From Actinoplanes siamensis (GTDB taxonomy: Bacteria; Actinomycetota; Actinomycetes; Mycobacteriales; Micromonosporaceae), in the NCBI RefSeq assembly GCF_016862395.1, contig NZ_BOMW01000028.1, forward strand, positions 1 through 64,000: DNA of 64,000 bases. The letters are read 5' to 3'. The translations under genes and the position numbers were made by a program. Shown piece after piece: positions 10,703 through 18,591 of this stretch. The notes under the pieces were generated by a model. The model made no database searches. It had not been told where the DNA came from and worked only from the letters and a program-made list of their open reading frames with translations. The number at the start of each line of letters is the position of its first letter. The first letter of the stretch is position 1.

Positions 10703-12076
10703 ATGTTCGGTCACAGTGGGAGTTCGCGATCCCGAGTCGCGCTCGCCGGTGCCCTCGGCGTCGGGCTGGTCTTCGGCCTCGCCGCGTGCGGCGGCGACAA
10801 GGACGGCGACTCGAGCGGTTCCACCGATTCGGCGGCGTCGAGCATCGACTGCGCGCAGTTCAGCCAGTTCGGCGAGCTCAAGGGCAAGACGGTCTCGGTC
10901 TACACCGGCATCGTCACGCCGGAGGACGCCCCGCACAAGAAGTCGTACGAGCCCTTCGAGAAGTGCACCGGCGTCACGGTGAAGTACGAGGGCGACAAGT
11001 CCTTCGAGACGCAGATCCTGGTGCGTGCGAGGGCCGGCAACCCGCCGGACCTGGCGTTCGTGCCGCAGCCGGGTCTGCTGCAGCAGCTCGTCGCCACCGG
11101 CAAGGCCGTCGCGGCCCCCAAGGAGGTCGCCGACAACACCGACAAGTGGTTCGGCAAGGACTGGAAGGCGTACGGCACGGTCGACGGCAAGTTCTACGCC
11201 GCGCCGCTGGGCGCCAACGTCAAGTCCCTGGTGTGGTACTCCCCCGCGGAGTTCAAGGACAAGGGTTACACCGTCCCGACCACGCTGGACGAGCTGAAGG
11301 CCCTCAGCGACAAGATCGCCGCGACCGGCTCGAAGCCGTGGTGCGCCGGCATCGGCTCCGGTGACGCCACCGGCTGGCCGGTCACCGACTGGGTCGAGGA
11401 CTTCATGCTGCGCCTCAACGGCGTCGACGCCTACGACAAGTGGGTCAAGCACGAGGCTCCGTTCAACAGCCCCGAGGACATCGCGGCCTGGGACGCGGTC
11501 GGCTCTTACCTGAAGAACGACAAGTACGTCAACGGCGGTCTCGGCGACGTCAAGAGCATCGCGTCCACCACGTTCCAGGACGCCGGCCTGCAGATCCTCG
11601 AGGGCACCTGCTCGCTGCACCGCCAGGCCTCGTTCTACGCGGCGAACTTCCCCGAGGGCACCGACATCTCGGAGAACGGCCAGATCTACGCGTTCTACCT
11701 GCCGGGCAAGGACGCCACGACCAAGCCGGTCCTGGGTGGTGGCGAGTTCGTGCTGGCCTTCGCCGACCGCCCCGAGGTCAAGGCGTTCCAGTACTTCCTG
11801 TCCACCGACACCTGGGCCAACCTGAAGGCCAAGTCGTCGAGCGGCTGGGTGAGCGCCAACAAGGGCCTCAAGATCGAGAACCTGACCAACCCGATCGACG
11901 CGCTCTCCGCGAAGATCCTGCAGGACCCCAACGCGCAGTTCCGGTTCGACGGCTCGGACCAGATGCCCGCCGCGGTCGGCTCCAACGCGTTCTGGCGGCA
12001 GGCCACGGCCTGGATCACCGGCCAGGACACGCAGACCACGGTGAACAACATCGAAGCCGCGTGGCCCAAGAAGTGA
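10703..12076 (+). CDS. ABC sugar importer, substrate-binding lipoprotein
   Basis: A membrane-anchored binding protein of 457 residues in the extracellular solute-binding family 1 (oligosaccharide type). The signal peptide ends in the lipobox LAAC near residue 29, followed by an Asp/Ser-rich tether. The mature part begins with a SVYTGIVTPED-like strand and has the family's later motifs (LPGKDATTKPVLGGGEFVLAFADRPEVKAFQYFLS). Two permease genes follow in the same direction and no ATPase gene is nearby, which fits a CUT1 system energised by a shared MsiK-type ATPase elsewhere. The protein most resembles alpha-glucoside binders; the true sugar cannot be read from sequence. A strong hairpin follows the gene. 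Confidence 0.88.
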   Translation: MFGHSGSSRSRVALAGALGVGLVFGLAACGGDKDGDSSGSTDSAASSIDCAQFSQFGELKGKTVSVYTGIVTPEDAPHKKSYEPFEKCTGVTVKYEGDKSFETQILVRARAGNPPDLAFVPQPGLLQQLVATGKAVAAPKEVADNTDKWFGKDWKAYGTVDGKFYAAPLGANVKSLVWYSPAEFKDKGYTVPTTLDELKALSDKIAATGSKPWCAGIGSGDATGWPVTDWVEDFMLRLNGVDAYDKWVKHEAPFNSPEDIAAWDAVGSYLKNDKYVNGGLGDVKSIASTTFQDAGLQILEGTCSLHRQASFYAANFPEGTDISENGQIYAFYLPGKDATTKPVLGGGEFVLAFADRPEVKAFQYFLSTDTWANLKAKSSSGWVSANKGLKIENLTNPIDALSAKILQDPNAQFRFDGSDQMPAAVGSNAFWRQATAWITGQDTQTTVNNIEAAWPKK

Positions 12077-12093
12077 TCTGAGTTCCACTCCGA

Positions 12094-12128
12094 GGCCGGC
12101 CGGGATGCTCCCAGCATCCTGGCCGGCC
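12094..12128 (+). terminator. Intercistronic hairpin after the binding-protein gene
   Basis: An 8-bp arm GGCCGGCC, one mismatch, then GGATGCT with a CCC loop give a 16-bp stem with no T-run after it. Such hairpins between a binding-protein gene and its permease genes usually protect the upstream mRNA and reduce read-through, giving excess binding protein. It is more likely an attenuating or stabilising element than a full terminator. Confidence 0.75.
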
Positions 12129-12173
12129 ATCGCCCTCTTTCCCCTCGGAAACACCGAAGGAGGTCCGGGTCGC

Positions 12174-13157
12174 GTGTTTTCCACTGCGAGCACCACCCCA
12201 GAAAAGCTTCTGCAGATGCTCTCGGCGCTGCTGCTGTTCGCAGCCGTGCTGGGCGTCGTCCTGTTCTTCGCGAGCCGGGTTCGCGGCAAGCGCTCCGACA
12301 ACCTGGTCGGTTACCTCTACCTGCTGCCGGTCGTGCTGCTGCTGGCCGTCGGTCTCGTCTACCCCGGCCTGCGCACCATCTACGAGTCGTTCTTCGACGC
12401 CCAGGGCAACGCGTTCATCGGCGTCGACAACTACAAGACCATCCTCACCGACGGCGACCAGCTCACCGTGCTGGGCAACACGATCGTCTGGGTGCTCATC
12501 GTCCCGGTCGTGGCCACCGCCGTCGGCCTGATCTACGCGATCCTGGTGGACAAGTCGCGGTTCGAGTCGTTCGCCAAGGCGCTGATCTTCCTGCCGATGG
12601 CGATCTCGATGGTCGCGGCCGGCGTCATCTGGAAGTTCATGTACGAGTACCGCGTCGACCAGCCGAACGTGAAGCAGATCGGCCTGATCAACCAGATCCT
12701 CGTCTGGTTCGGCGGCAAGCCGGTCCAGCTGCTGATCACCGACACCGGCAAGCTGAACACCCTGCTGCTGATCGTGGTGTTCATCTGGATCCAGGCCGGC
12801 TTCGCCATGACGATCCTGTCGGCGGCGATCAAGGCGATCCCGGACGAGATCGTGGAGGCCGCCCGCCTCGACGGCGTCAGTCCGTGGAGCATGTTCGTCA
12901 AGATCACGCTGCCCAGCGTGCGGACGACCATCGTGGTGGTGCTGACCACGCTCGCCATCGGCACGCTCAAGGTGTTCGACGTGGTCCGCACGATGACCGG
13001 CGGCAACTTCAAGACCAGCGTCATCGCGAACGAGTTCTACAGCCAGCTGATCCGGGCCGACAACCAGGGTCTCGCCGCGGCTCTCGCGGTCGTGCTGTTC
13101 ATCCTGGTGATTCCGATCATCGTGTACAACATCCGCCAAGTCCGTCAGGAGGCATGA
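12174..13157 (+). CDS. ABC sugar importer, permease (MalF type)
   Basis: An inner-membrane permease of 327 residues of the CUT1 family. After an N-terminal helix (about 15-35) there is the LYLLPVVLLLAVGLVYPGLRTIYESF helix, further membrane spans, and the EAA loop (EIVEAARLDGVSPWSMFVKITLPSVR, about residues 225-250) that docks the ATPase. The GTG at 12174 is preceded by AAGGAGGT at 9 bases spacing, favoured over an ATG at 12105 with no homology. Its last four bases overlap the next permease start, so translation is coupled. Confidence 0.88.
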   Translation: MFSTASTTPEKLLQMLSALLLFAAVLGVVLFFASRVRGKRSDNLVGYLYLLPVVLLLAVGLVYPGLRTIYESFFDAQGNAFIGVDNYKTILTDGDQLTVLGNTIVWVLIVPVVATAVGLIYAILVDKSRFESFAKALIFLPMAISMVAAGVIWKFMYEYRVDQPNVKQIGLINQILVWFGGKPVQLLITDTGKLNTLLLIVVFIWIQAGFAMTILSAAIKAIPDEIVEAARLDGVSPWSMFVKITLPSVRTTIVVVLTTLAIGTLKVFDVVRTMTGGNFKTSVIANEFYSQLIRADNQGLAAALAVVLFILVIPIIVYNIRQVRQEA

Positions 13158-14065
13158 TGACGGTCACCCCGCTGACGACCACGCCGGAGGTCACTCCGGT
13201 GCAGCTGAGCGCCGCCGCGGTGGCGAAGAAGCGGCTCAGCTCGCCGTGGGCGTCCCTGGCCGCGATCGTGATCGCCGTGCTGTGGACGCTGCCGACGTTC
13301 GGTCTGCTGCTCTCGTCGTTCCGCCCGGAGCTGGACATCAAGCGGACCGGCTGGTGGACGTTCTTCACCGACCCGCAGGTCACGCTGGACAACTACCGCG
13401 CGGTCTTCGACAGCGACAGTGTCAACCTCGGCACCTACTTCGTCAACTCGCTGATGATCTGCATCCCCTCGGTGCTGATCCCGCTCTCGCTGGCCGCCCT
13501 GGCGGCCTACGCGTTCGCCTGGATCAACTTCCGTGGCAAGAACATCCTGTTCGTGGCGGTCTTCGCCCTTCAGATCGTCCCGCTGCAGGTCACCCTGATC
13601 CCGCTGCTGACCATCTTCGCGAAGGTCGGGATCGCGGGCACGTTCTGGCCGCTGTGGCTGGCACACTCCACGTTCGCCCTGCCGCTGGCGATCTACCTGC
13701 TGCACAACTTCATCAAGGAGATCCCGGCCGGTCTGATCGAGGCCGCCCGGGTCGACGGCGCGGGCCACGTGTCGATCTTCTTCCGGGTGATGCTGCCACT
13801 GCTCACCCCGGCCCTGGCGGCCTTCGGCATCTTCCAGTTCCTCTGGGTCTGGAACGACCTGCTGGTCGCCCTGGTCTTCGCCGGCGGCGGCGACACCGTC
13901 GCCCCGATCACCCTCCAGCTGGCCAACCTGACCGGTACCCGGGGCACGGCCTGGCACCTGCTGGCGTCCGGCACGTTCGTCTCGATCATCGTGCCGGTGA
14001 CGGTGTTCCTGCTGCTCCAGCGCTACTTCGTCCGCGGCCTGCTCGCCGGCAGCGTCAAGGGCTGA
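13157..14065 (+). CDS. ABC sugar importer, permease (MalG type)
   Basis: The second CUT1 permease, 302 residues, with six predicted membrane helices starting at about residue 30 (WASLAAIVIAVLWTLPTFGLL) and the EAA loop EIPAGLIEAARVDGAGHVS near residue 190. AGGAGG at 13147-13152 precedes two adjacent ATGs, at 13154 (overlapping the previous stop as ATGA) and 13157; the second has better spacing, but either is possible. It ends just before a GC-rich terminator, closing the three-gene operon. With the binding protein it would import an alpha-glucoside or similar oligosaccharide, using an ATPase encoded elsewhere. Confidence 0.88.
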   Translation: MTVTPLTTTPEVTPVQLSAAAVAKKRLSSPWASLAAIVIAVLWTLPTFGLLLSSFRPELDIKRTGWWTFFTDPQVTLDNYRAVFDSDSVNLGTYFVNSLMICIPSVLIPLSLAALAAYAFAWINFRGKNILFVAVFALQIVPLQVTLIPLLTIFAKVGIAGTFWPLWLAHSTFALPLAIYLLHNFIKEIPAGLIEAARVDGAGHVSIFFRVMLPLLTPALAAFGIFQFLWVWNDLLVALVFAGGGDTVAPITLQLANLTGTRGTAWHLLASGTFVSIIVPVTVFLLLQRYFVRGLLAGSVKG

Positions 14066-14080
14066 GACCCGCGCACCATC

Positions 14081-14112
14081 CCGGGGCCGCGCCGATTCCG
14101 GCGCGGCCCCGG
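14081..14112 (+). terminator. Terminator after the sugar ABC operon
   Basis: A perfect 13-bp GC stem, CCGGGGCCGCGCC with GGCGCGGCCCCGG around GATTCC, followed by TCTGCTTT. It lies 16 bases after the permease stop and faces the converging ABC exporter operon. Confidence 0.85.
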
Positions 14113-14206
14113 TCTGCTTTCCCGCCCTTGGCGGTACGCCGCTGAGCCGTCCACGGCAGCCCCGCCCGGCCCGGGCGCGGAGTGCGGCGCAGGTCCCGTG
14201 CCGGCC

Positions 14207-14884
14207 CTACAGCGAGTCCACCAGCCGGCCGTCGCGCAGGGCCAGGACCCGGTCGGCGCGGTCCATCAGGTTCGGGTCGTGCGTGGCGACCAGAGCGGTC
14301 ATGCCGCGCGCGTCGACCACCGCGCGGAGCAGGTCCATGATGGCCCGCCCGGTGTCCGAGTCCAGCTGCCCGGTCGGCTCGTCGGCGATCAGCAGCTCGG
14401 GATCGTTGGCCAGCGCCCGGGCCAGGGCGACGCGCTGCTGCTGGCCGCCGGAGAGCTCGCCGGGACGCTGGTTCGCCTGGCCGCCCAGGCCGACCATCTC
14501 CAGCAGCACCAACACCCGCTCGTCCCGCTCGCGCGGGTCGCGCCCGGCCAGCCGCATCGGGATGCTGACGTTCTCGGCCGCGGACAGGATCGGGATCAGG
14601 CCGAACGACTGGAAGACGAACCCGATCGTGTCCCGCCGCAGCACGAGCAGGTCGGACTCGGCCGCGCCGGTGACGGAGCGGCCGGCGACGGTGATGCTGC
14701 CGGCGGTCGGCCGGTCCAGGCCGCCGATCAGGTTCAGCAGGGTGGTCTTGCCGGCGCCGGACCGGCCGCGCACGGCGACCAGCTCACCCTTCCCCGCGGT
14801 GAACGACACCTCGGACAGCGCGCGCACGACCCGCTCGCCGGCCCCGTAGTCCCGGGAGAGCGCGGACACCTCGACGACGCTCAT
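14207..14884 (-). CDS. ABC exporter ATPase (MacB/LolD type)
   Basis: A cytoplasmic ATPase of 225 residues. Walker A is GRSGAGKTT (about 40-48), the signature LSGGQQQRVALARAL is near 140, Walker B ELLIADEPTGQLD follows, and the H-loop is LVATHDPN. The VFQSFGLIPILSAAENV region is typical of MacB/LolD-like ATPases that power FtsX-fold permeases. It is the last gene of a four-gene operon with two large permeases and a second ATPase. Its ATG overlaps the stop of a 16-codon mini-ORF as ATGA, and the GAGGTGG just upstream can serve as ribosome site. The exported substrate is unknown. Confidence 0.9.
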   Translation of the reverse strand: MSVVEVSALSRDYGAGERVVRALSEVSFTAGKGELVAVRGRSGAGKTTLLNLIGGLDRPTAGSITVAGRSVTGAAESDLLVLRRDTIGFVFQSFGLIPILSAAENVSIPMRLAGRDPRERDERVLVLLEMVGLGGQANQRPGELSGGQQQRVALARALANDPELLIADEPTGQLDSDTGRAIMDLLRAVVDARGMTALVATHDPNLMDRADRVLALRDGRLVDSL

Positions 14885-14931
14885 GCCGCCACCTCGGCCG
14901 CACCGGACGACCCACTCGCCAACTCGCTCAT
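14881..14931 (-). CDS. Possible 16-codon mini-ORF bridging the two ATPase genes
   Basis: A short frame beginning ATGAGCGAG overlaps the upstream ATPase stop by 4 bases (ATGA) and ends GCATGA, overlapping the downstream ATPase start by 4 bases. The peptide MSELASGSSGAAEVAA has no recognisable motif. Its likely purpose, if translated, is to carry terminating ribosomes across the 43-base gap so that the two ATPases are made together. No protein family supports it; the exact tiling is the evidence. Confidence 0.4.
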   Translation of the reverse strand: MSELASGSSGAAEVAA

Positions 14932-15863
14932 GCGGACTCCCCGGGACGGACTTCGACGTGGTCGGATTCGAGGTCGAGACGGACCCGGTCGCGCAGCTCC
15001 AGCGCCTCCACGAAGGCCGCCGGGAGCTGGAGCCGGCCGGCCCGGTCGAGCAGGGCGTACTCCTCGGAGACGTGCTGCTCGGTGCCGTCGGCGGCGAGGC
15101 GGGCGGAGCGTCGTACCTCGGAGGCGGTCTTGCCGTCACGGATCGCTACCGCGCGGCGGACCTGGCCCGCCACCGCCTTGTCGTGGGTGACCACCACGAC
15201 GGTGACGCCGAGCTCGGCGTTGACGGTCCGCAGCGCGCCGAAGACCTCGTCGGCGGTCGCCTCGTCCAGCTCGCCTGTCGGCTCGTCGGCGAAGAGCACC
15301 TCGGGGTCGTTGGCCAGCGCGACCGCGACGGCGGCGCGCTGCTGCTCGCCGCCGGACATCTCGGCCGGGCGGCGGCCGGCTCGATGCGCGATGCCGACCA
15401 TCTCCAGCAGCTCGTCGGCCTTCCCGCGGCGGCGGGCGCCGGCCAGCCGCATCGGCAGCTCGACGTTCTCCCGCGCGGTCAGGTACGGCAGCAGGTTCCG
15501 CGCGGTCTGCTGCCAGACGAACCCGACGATCCGCCGCCGGTACTCCAGCCGCTTCTTGGCGGTCATGCCGAGCAGGTCGAAACCGGCCACCTTGGCGATC
15601 CCGGCGGTGGGCTCGTCCAGACCGGAGAGGATGTTGAGCATCGTCGACTTGCCGGAGCCGGAGGCGCCCACGACGGCGAGCAGTTCGCCGCGGTCGACCA
15701 CCAGGTCCAGGCCCTGCAGCGCCATCACCTCGACACCTTCGGTGCGGAAGATCCGGACGAGGCCGTCGCAGACGATGTGCCCGCTCAGGCGGTCCTGTCC
15801 CCCGGCCCGGGCGGCGGCCCGCTCGGCCGCCCGCCGTTCCAGGTCCGCGAGATCCGCGCTCAT
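14928..15863 (-). CDS. ABC exporter ATPase with C-terminal AbrB-like domain
   Basis: A 311-residue ATPase of the MacB/LolD type: Walker A GASGSGKST (about 65-73), signature MSGGEQQRAAVAVAL, Walker B EVLFADEPTGELD, H-loop VVVTHD. Unlike its neighbour it carries about 65 extra C-terminal residues. These include EEYALLDRAGRLQLPAAFVE, which resembles the swapped-hairpin AbrB/SpoVT fold (an RxGRxxLP-like core followed by V(R)LDLE strands). In other proteins that fold binds DNA or dimerises; here its role is unknown. ATG 15863 has GGAGG at 7 bases. The start overlaps a 30-codon mini-ORF and the end overlaps a 16-codon one. Confidence 0.88.
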   Translation of the reverse strand: MSADLADLERRAAERAAARAGGQDRLSGHIVCDGLVRIFRTEGVEVMALQGLDLVVDRGELLAVVGASGSGKSTMLNILSGLDEPTAGIAKVAGFDLLGMTAKKRLEYRRRIVGFVWQQTARNLLPYLTARENVELPMRLAGARRRGKADELLEMVGIAHRAGRRPAEMSGGEQQRAAVAVALANDPEVLFADEPTGELDEATADEVFGALRTVNAELGVTVVVVTHDKAVAGQVRRAVAIRDGKTASEVRRSARLAADGTEQHVSEEYALLDRAGRLQLPAAFVEALELRDRVRLDLESDHVEVRPGESA

Positions 15864-15952
15864 GCCGGTTCCTCCGCCCGCCGCCGCGCAACGAACGGAC
15901 GACTCACGACTGCTCCTCTCCGAGCAGCCGGGAAACACAGCGGACAGCTCAC
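15860..15952 (-). CDS. Possible 30-codon mini-ORF bridging permease and ATPase genes
   Basis: A frame starting GTGAGC overlaps the permease stop by 4 bases (GTGA) and ends GCATGA, overlapping the ATPase start. It fills the 85-base gap exactly. GGAGAGGAG precedes its GTG, and a repeated copy of the same module (see the direct repeat) puts a second GGAGAGGAG-N5-GTGAG in frame at its middle. The peptide is Arg-rich with two Cys near its start and has no known homology. Translation is inferred only from the tiling and ribosome sites. Confidence 0.4.
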   Translation of the reverse strand: MSCPLCFPAARRGAVVSRPFVARRRAEEPA

Positions 15953-15970
15953 GACTGCTCCTCTCCGAGC
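15896..15970. repeat. 30-bp direct repeat at the permease 3' end
   Basis: The segment at 15941-15970, which covers the permease's last codons and stop, is repeated at 15896-15925 with two mismatches; 23 bases (15903-15925 and 15948-15970) are identical. The period is 45 bases, so the reading frame is kept. The repeat carries GGAGAGGAG plus a GTG, effectively duplicating a ribosome-site-and-start module. Confidence 0.85.
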
Positions 15971-18591
15971 CGCAGCACCGTGCCGAGGCGCAGGCGGCGG
16001 TTCGCGACGTTCTCCAGGGCGAGCGCGACGATCACGGCGAGCACCGCGAGCGCCAGGACACCGCCGGCCAGCCACGGGTCCAGACTGGTGCCGGCGGACA
16101 CGCCGGCGGTGAACCCGCCCAGGTCCAGCGCCGGGCCGATCAGCGCGGGCAGCGCGAACCCGGCCAGGCCGCCGGCGACCACCGCCACCGCGATCAGCGG
16201 GACCAGCTCGAAGACCAGCAGGCGGCGGCCCTGCCCGGGGGACAGGCCCATGGTGCGCAGCCGGGACAACGTACGGCCCCGCGCCGGCGCCCCGGTCAGC
16301 ACGGCGAGTGCCACCGCCGTCAGCGACAGCACCGCGGCCGCGATCATCCCGGCGACGAAGGTGAAGCTCAGCGCCCCGTCGACGCCGCGGTTCTCCAGCG
16401 CCGAGCGGTACGAGTCCCGGGTCAGCACGCTCGCCGGCACGGCCAACTGATGGTCCTCGACGACCCGCCCGGTCGCCCGCCTGAGTTGCTCGCGCTGCCC
16501 GGCGTCGGCGGCCTTGCGGATCTGCGCCACGTCGAACCCGGCGCCGTCGACCAGGATCCGGTTCGGCTGGACCGGCTGGTAGTCCGGGATCGGCATGGCC
16601 TGCTGCGGCAGCACCAGGAAGTCGCGGGTCCCGACGGGCAGGCCCGGTACCTGGCCGGTCACCTCGGCGACGGTGAACTTGTAGCTGCGGCCCAGCACCT
16701 CTACCGATCCGCCGGCGCCGATCTGCCCGGCCAGGTGCGGCGAGACGACCGCGGGCACCGGCCCGCCGGTCCCCCGGGCGCCGGTGAGCACCGCCGGAAA
16801 ATCGAGCCCGGCGGTGGCCGCGTCGACCACCATCGTCTGGCCCTGCAGGATGTTGACGCTCGCCTCGCCGCGGATGGTGGCACCGGACGCGAGCAGCATC
16901 GGGGTGGCCTTGCGCACGTGCGGCAGCGCGGCGATCTGGCGCGCGGTCTCCGGGGTGAAGTAGAAACCGCTGACCACGGCGTCGGCCGGCACCGCCAACT
17001 CCGCGGCCCGGTCCCGGGAGGCGCCGATCGTGCTGGTCACGGTGCCGGTGAACAGGCCTGTCGCGATCGCCACGACCAGCACGGCCAGCGGCCCGGAGTG
17101 CAGCGGGGCGCGCCCGGCGCCGCTGAGGCCGAGGAAGGCGATCGCGCCGCGCGCGCGGGCGGCCAGCCGCCCGGCCCAGCGCAGCGGGACCGGCACCGCG
17201 CGCAACGCGACGACCGAGGCGGCCAGGGCGAAAAGAACAGGAACGCCGATGAGGTACGGATCCACGCCCGCCCCGGCGTCCAGTCCGCGCAGCCGGACCA
17301 GGTAGATCCCGCCGGCGGCGAGCAGCACCAGGAAACCCTCGGCGGTGAGCCGGCGCGGTGACGGGCGCAGCGCGGCGACGTCCGAGCGGTGCCCGGAGAA
17401 CGCCGGATGCCGGGCGACGAGGGCCGCGGAGACCGGCGCGGCCAGCACCGCGAGCAGCGCGACGCCGCCGATCAGCACCGGCTCGAAGTGGTCGGCCCGC
17501 CCGGGGGTGAGCATCCCGCCCAGCCAGCCGATCGCGACCGCTGCCGGAACCACGACGAGAACTTCCTGGAAAGTCCGGGCGGCCACCGCCCGGACCGCGC
17601 CACCACGCGCCCGGAGCAGGGCGAACTCGGGTCGCCGCCGGTCGGTCATCAGCCGCGCGGCGAGCAGGATCAGCCCGGCGGCGGTGGCCAGGATGCCTGC
17701 CTGCACCACGGCGAGCAGCGACCGTACCGCATGGACCTGCCTGTCGAACTCGGCGAGCGTGCTGTCCACACTGCTCTGGACGGTGGTCTTCTCCGGTGGG
17801 GTGCGCCGCGCCTCGGCCACTGCCCTGGTGAGCGCCGGGACCTGGTCGGCGGTGATCCGGTTCTCGTCCAGGCGATACCGCCACCGGTCGGTCAGGTCGT
17901 TGATCAGGCTTCCGGCGGCCCGAGCGCCCTCCTGGTCGGTGAGCAGCACCGCCTCCTCGCGCAGGCCGTCCAGCGGGTCGGGGCAGCCACCCTTGGCCAG
18001 TTGCTGGTCGGACCAGATCGGGTCGGCCGGGTTCACCGGGGCGAACACGCCGGCCACGCGTATCGGCGCGCTCCCCCAGCGGGCGTTCATCGCCAGCCGG
18101 TCGCCGACCTTGAGCCGGAGCGCCTGGGCCGCGTCCTCGCTGACCATCGCCTCGGTGATCTGCGCGGACTCGGGGGCCCGCCCGGCGACGACCCTGATCG
18201 CCGCGGCGGTGGCCGGCTGGTATCGCAGCACCGCCACGTCGGGGCAGGAGCGCGGCGCGGCGCCGGCCGGCAGGATCCCGGCCTGGCCGGTCTCGGCGAT
18301 GTACCAGGCGCCGCTGATCAGGCCGGGCAGCGGCCCGGGCAGCTCCTGCCGGATCGTCGGGACCCGGCCGGCCCCGGTCGCGGAGCTGATCTCGCCGAGC
18401 ACGTGCACACCGGAGAAGGTGAGGTCGCGGTTGGCGGCGGCCAGCCGGCGGATGTCGCCGCGCAGGCCGTCGTCGGTGCGACCGTTGGCCAGCCGGGCCG
18501 GCCCGGAGACCAGGAACGCGGTCAGCCCGCCGAGCACCGCCAGCAGCAGGAGTTGCCCGGAGAAGGCACGGACACGACGCAGGACGATCAC
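15949..18591 (-). CDS. FtsX/MacB-type ABC exporter permease
   Basis: A membrane protein of 880 residues in the FtsX-like permease family. It has an N-terminal membrane helix (about 8-28), a large outer-face domain to about 280, a cluster of helices near 285-490, a second outer-face domain (about 520-720), and a final helix cluster to the C-terminus, the duplicated layout of large actinobacterial permeases. The GTG start overlaps the preceding permease stop by 4 bases (GTGA) with GGAGG just upstream. Two such permeases and two ATPases form the system. Related systems export lipids, peptides or antibiotics or act as mechanotransmitters; nothing here shows the substrate. Confidence 0.87.
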   Translation of the reverse strand: MIVLRRVRAFSGQLLLLAVLGGLTAFLVSGPARLANGRTDDGLRGDIRRLAAANRDLTFSGVHVLGEISSATGAGRVPTIRQELPGPLPGLISGAWYIAETGQAGILPAGAAPRSCPDVAVLRYQPATAAAIRVVAGRAPESAQITEAMVSEDAAQALRLKVGDRLAMNARWGSAPIRVAGVFAPVNPADPIWSDQQLAKGGCPDPLDGLREEAVLLTDQEGARAAGSLINDLTDRWRYRLDENRITADQVPALTRAVAEARRTPPEKTTVQSSVDSTLAEFDRQVHAVRSLLAVVQAGILATAAGLILLAARLMTDRRRPEFALLRARGGAVRAVAARTFQEVLVVVPAAVAIGWLGGMLTPGRADHFEPVLIGGVALLAVLAAPVSAALVARHPAFSGHRSDVAALRPSPRRLTAEGFLVLLAAGGIYLVRLRGLDAGAGVDPYLIGVPVLFALAASVVALRAVPVPLRWAGRLAARARGAIAFLGLSGAGRAPLHSGPLAVLVVAIATGLFTGTVTSTIGASRDRAAELAVPADAVVSGFYFTPETARQIAALPHVRKATPMLLASGATIRGEASVNILQGQTMVVDAATAGLDFPAVLTGARGTGGPVPAVVSPHLAGQIGAGGSVEVLGRSYKFTVAEVTGQVPGLPVGTRDFLVLPQQAMPIPDYQPVQPNRILVDGAGFDVAQIRKAADAGQREQLRRATGRVVEDHQLAVPASVLTRDSYRSALENRGVDGALSFTFVAGMIAAAVLSLTAVALAVLTGAPARGRTLSRLRTMGLSPGQGRRLLVFELVPLIAVAVVAGGLAGFALPALIGPALDLGGFTAGVSAGTSLDPWLAGGVLALAVLAVIVALALENVANRRLRLGTVLRLGEEQS

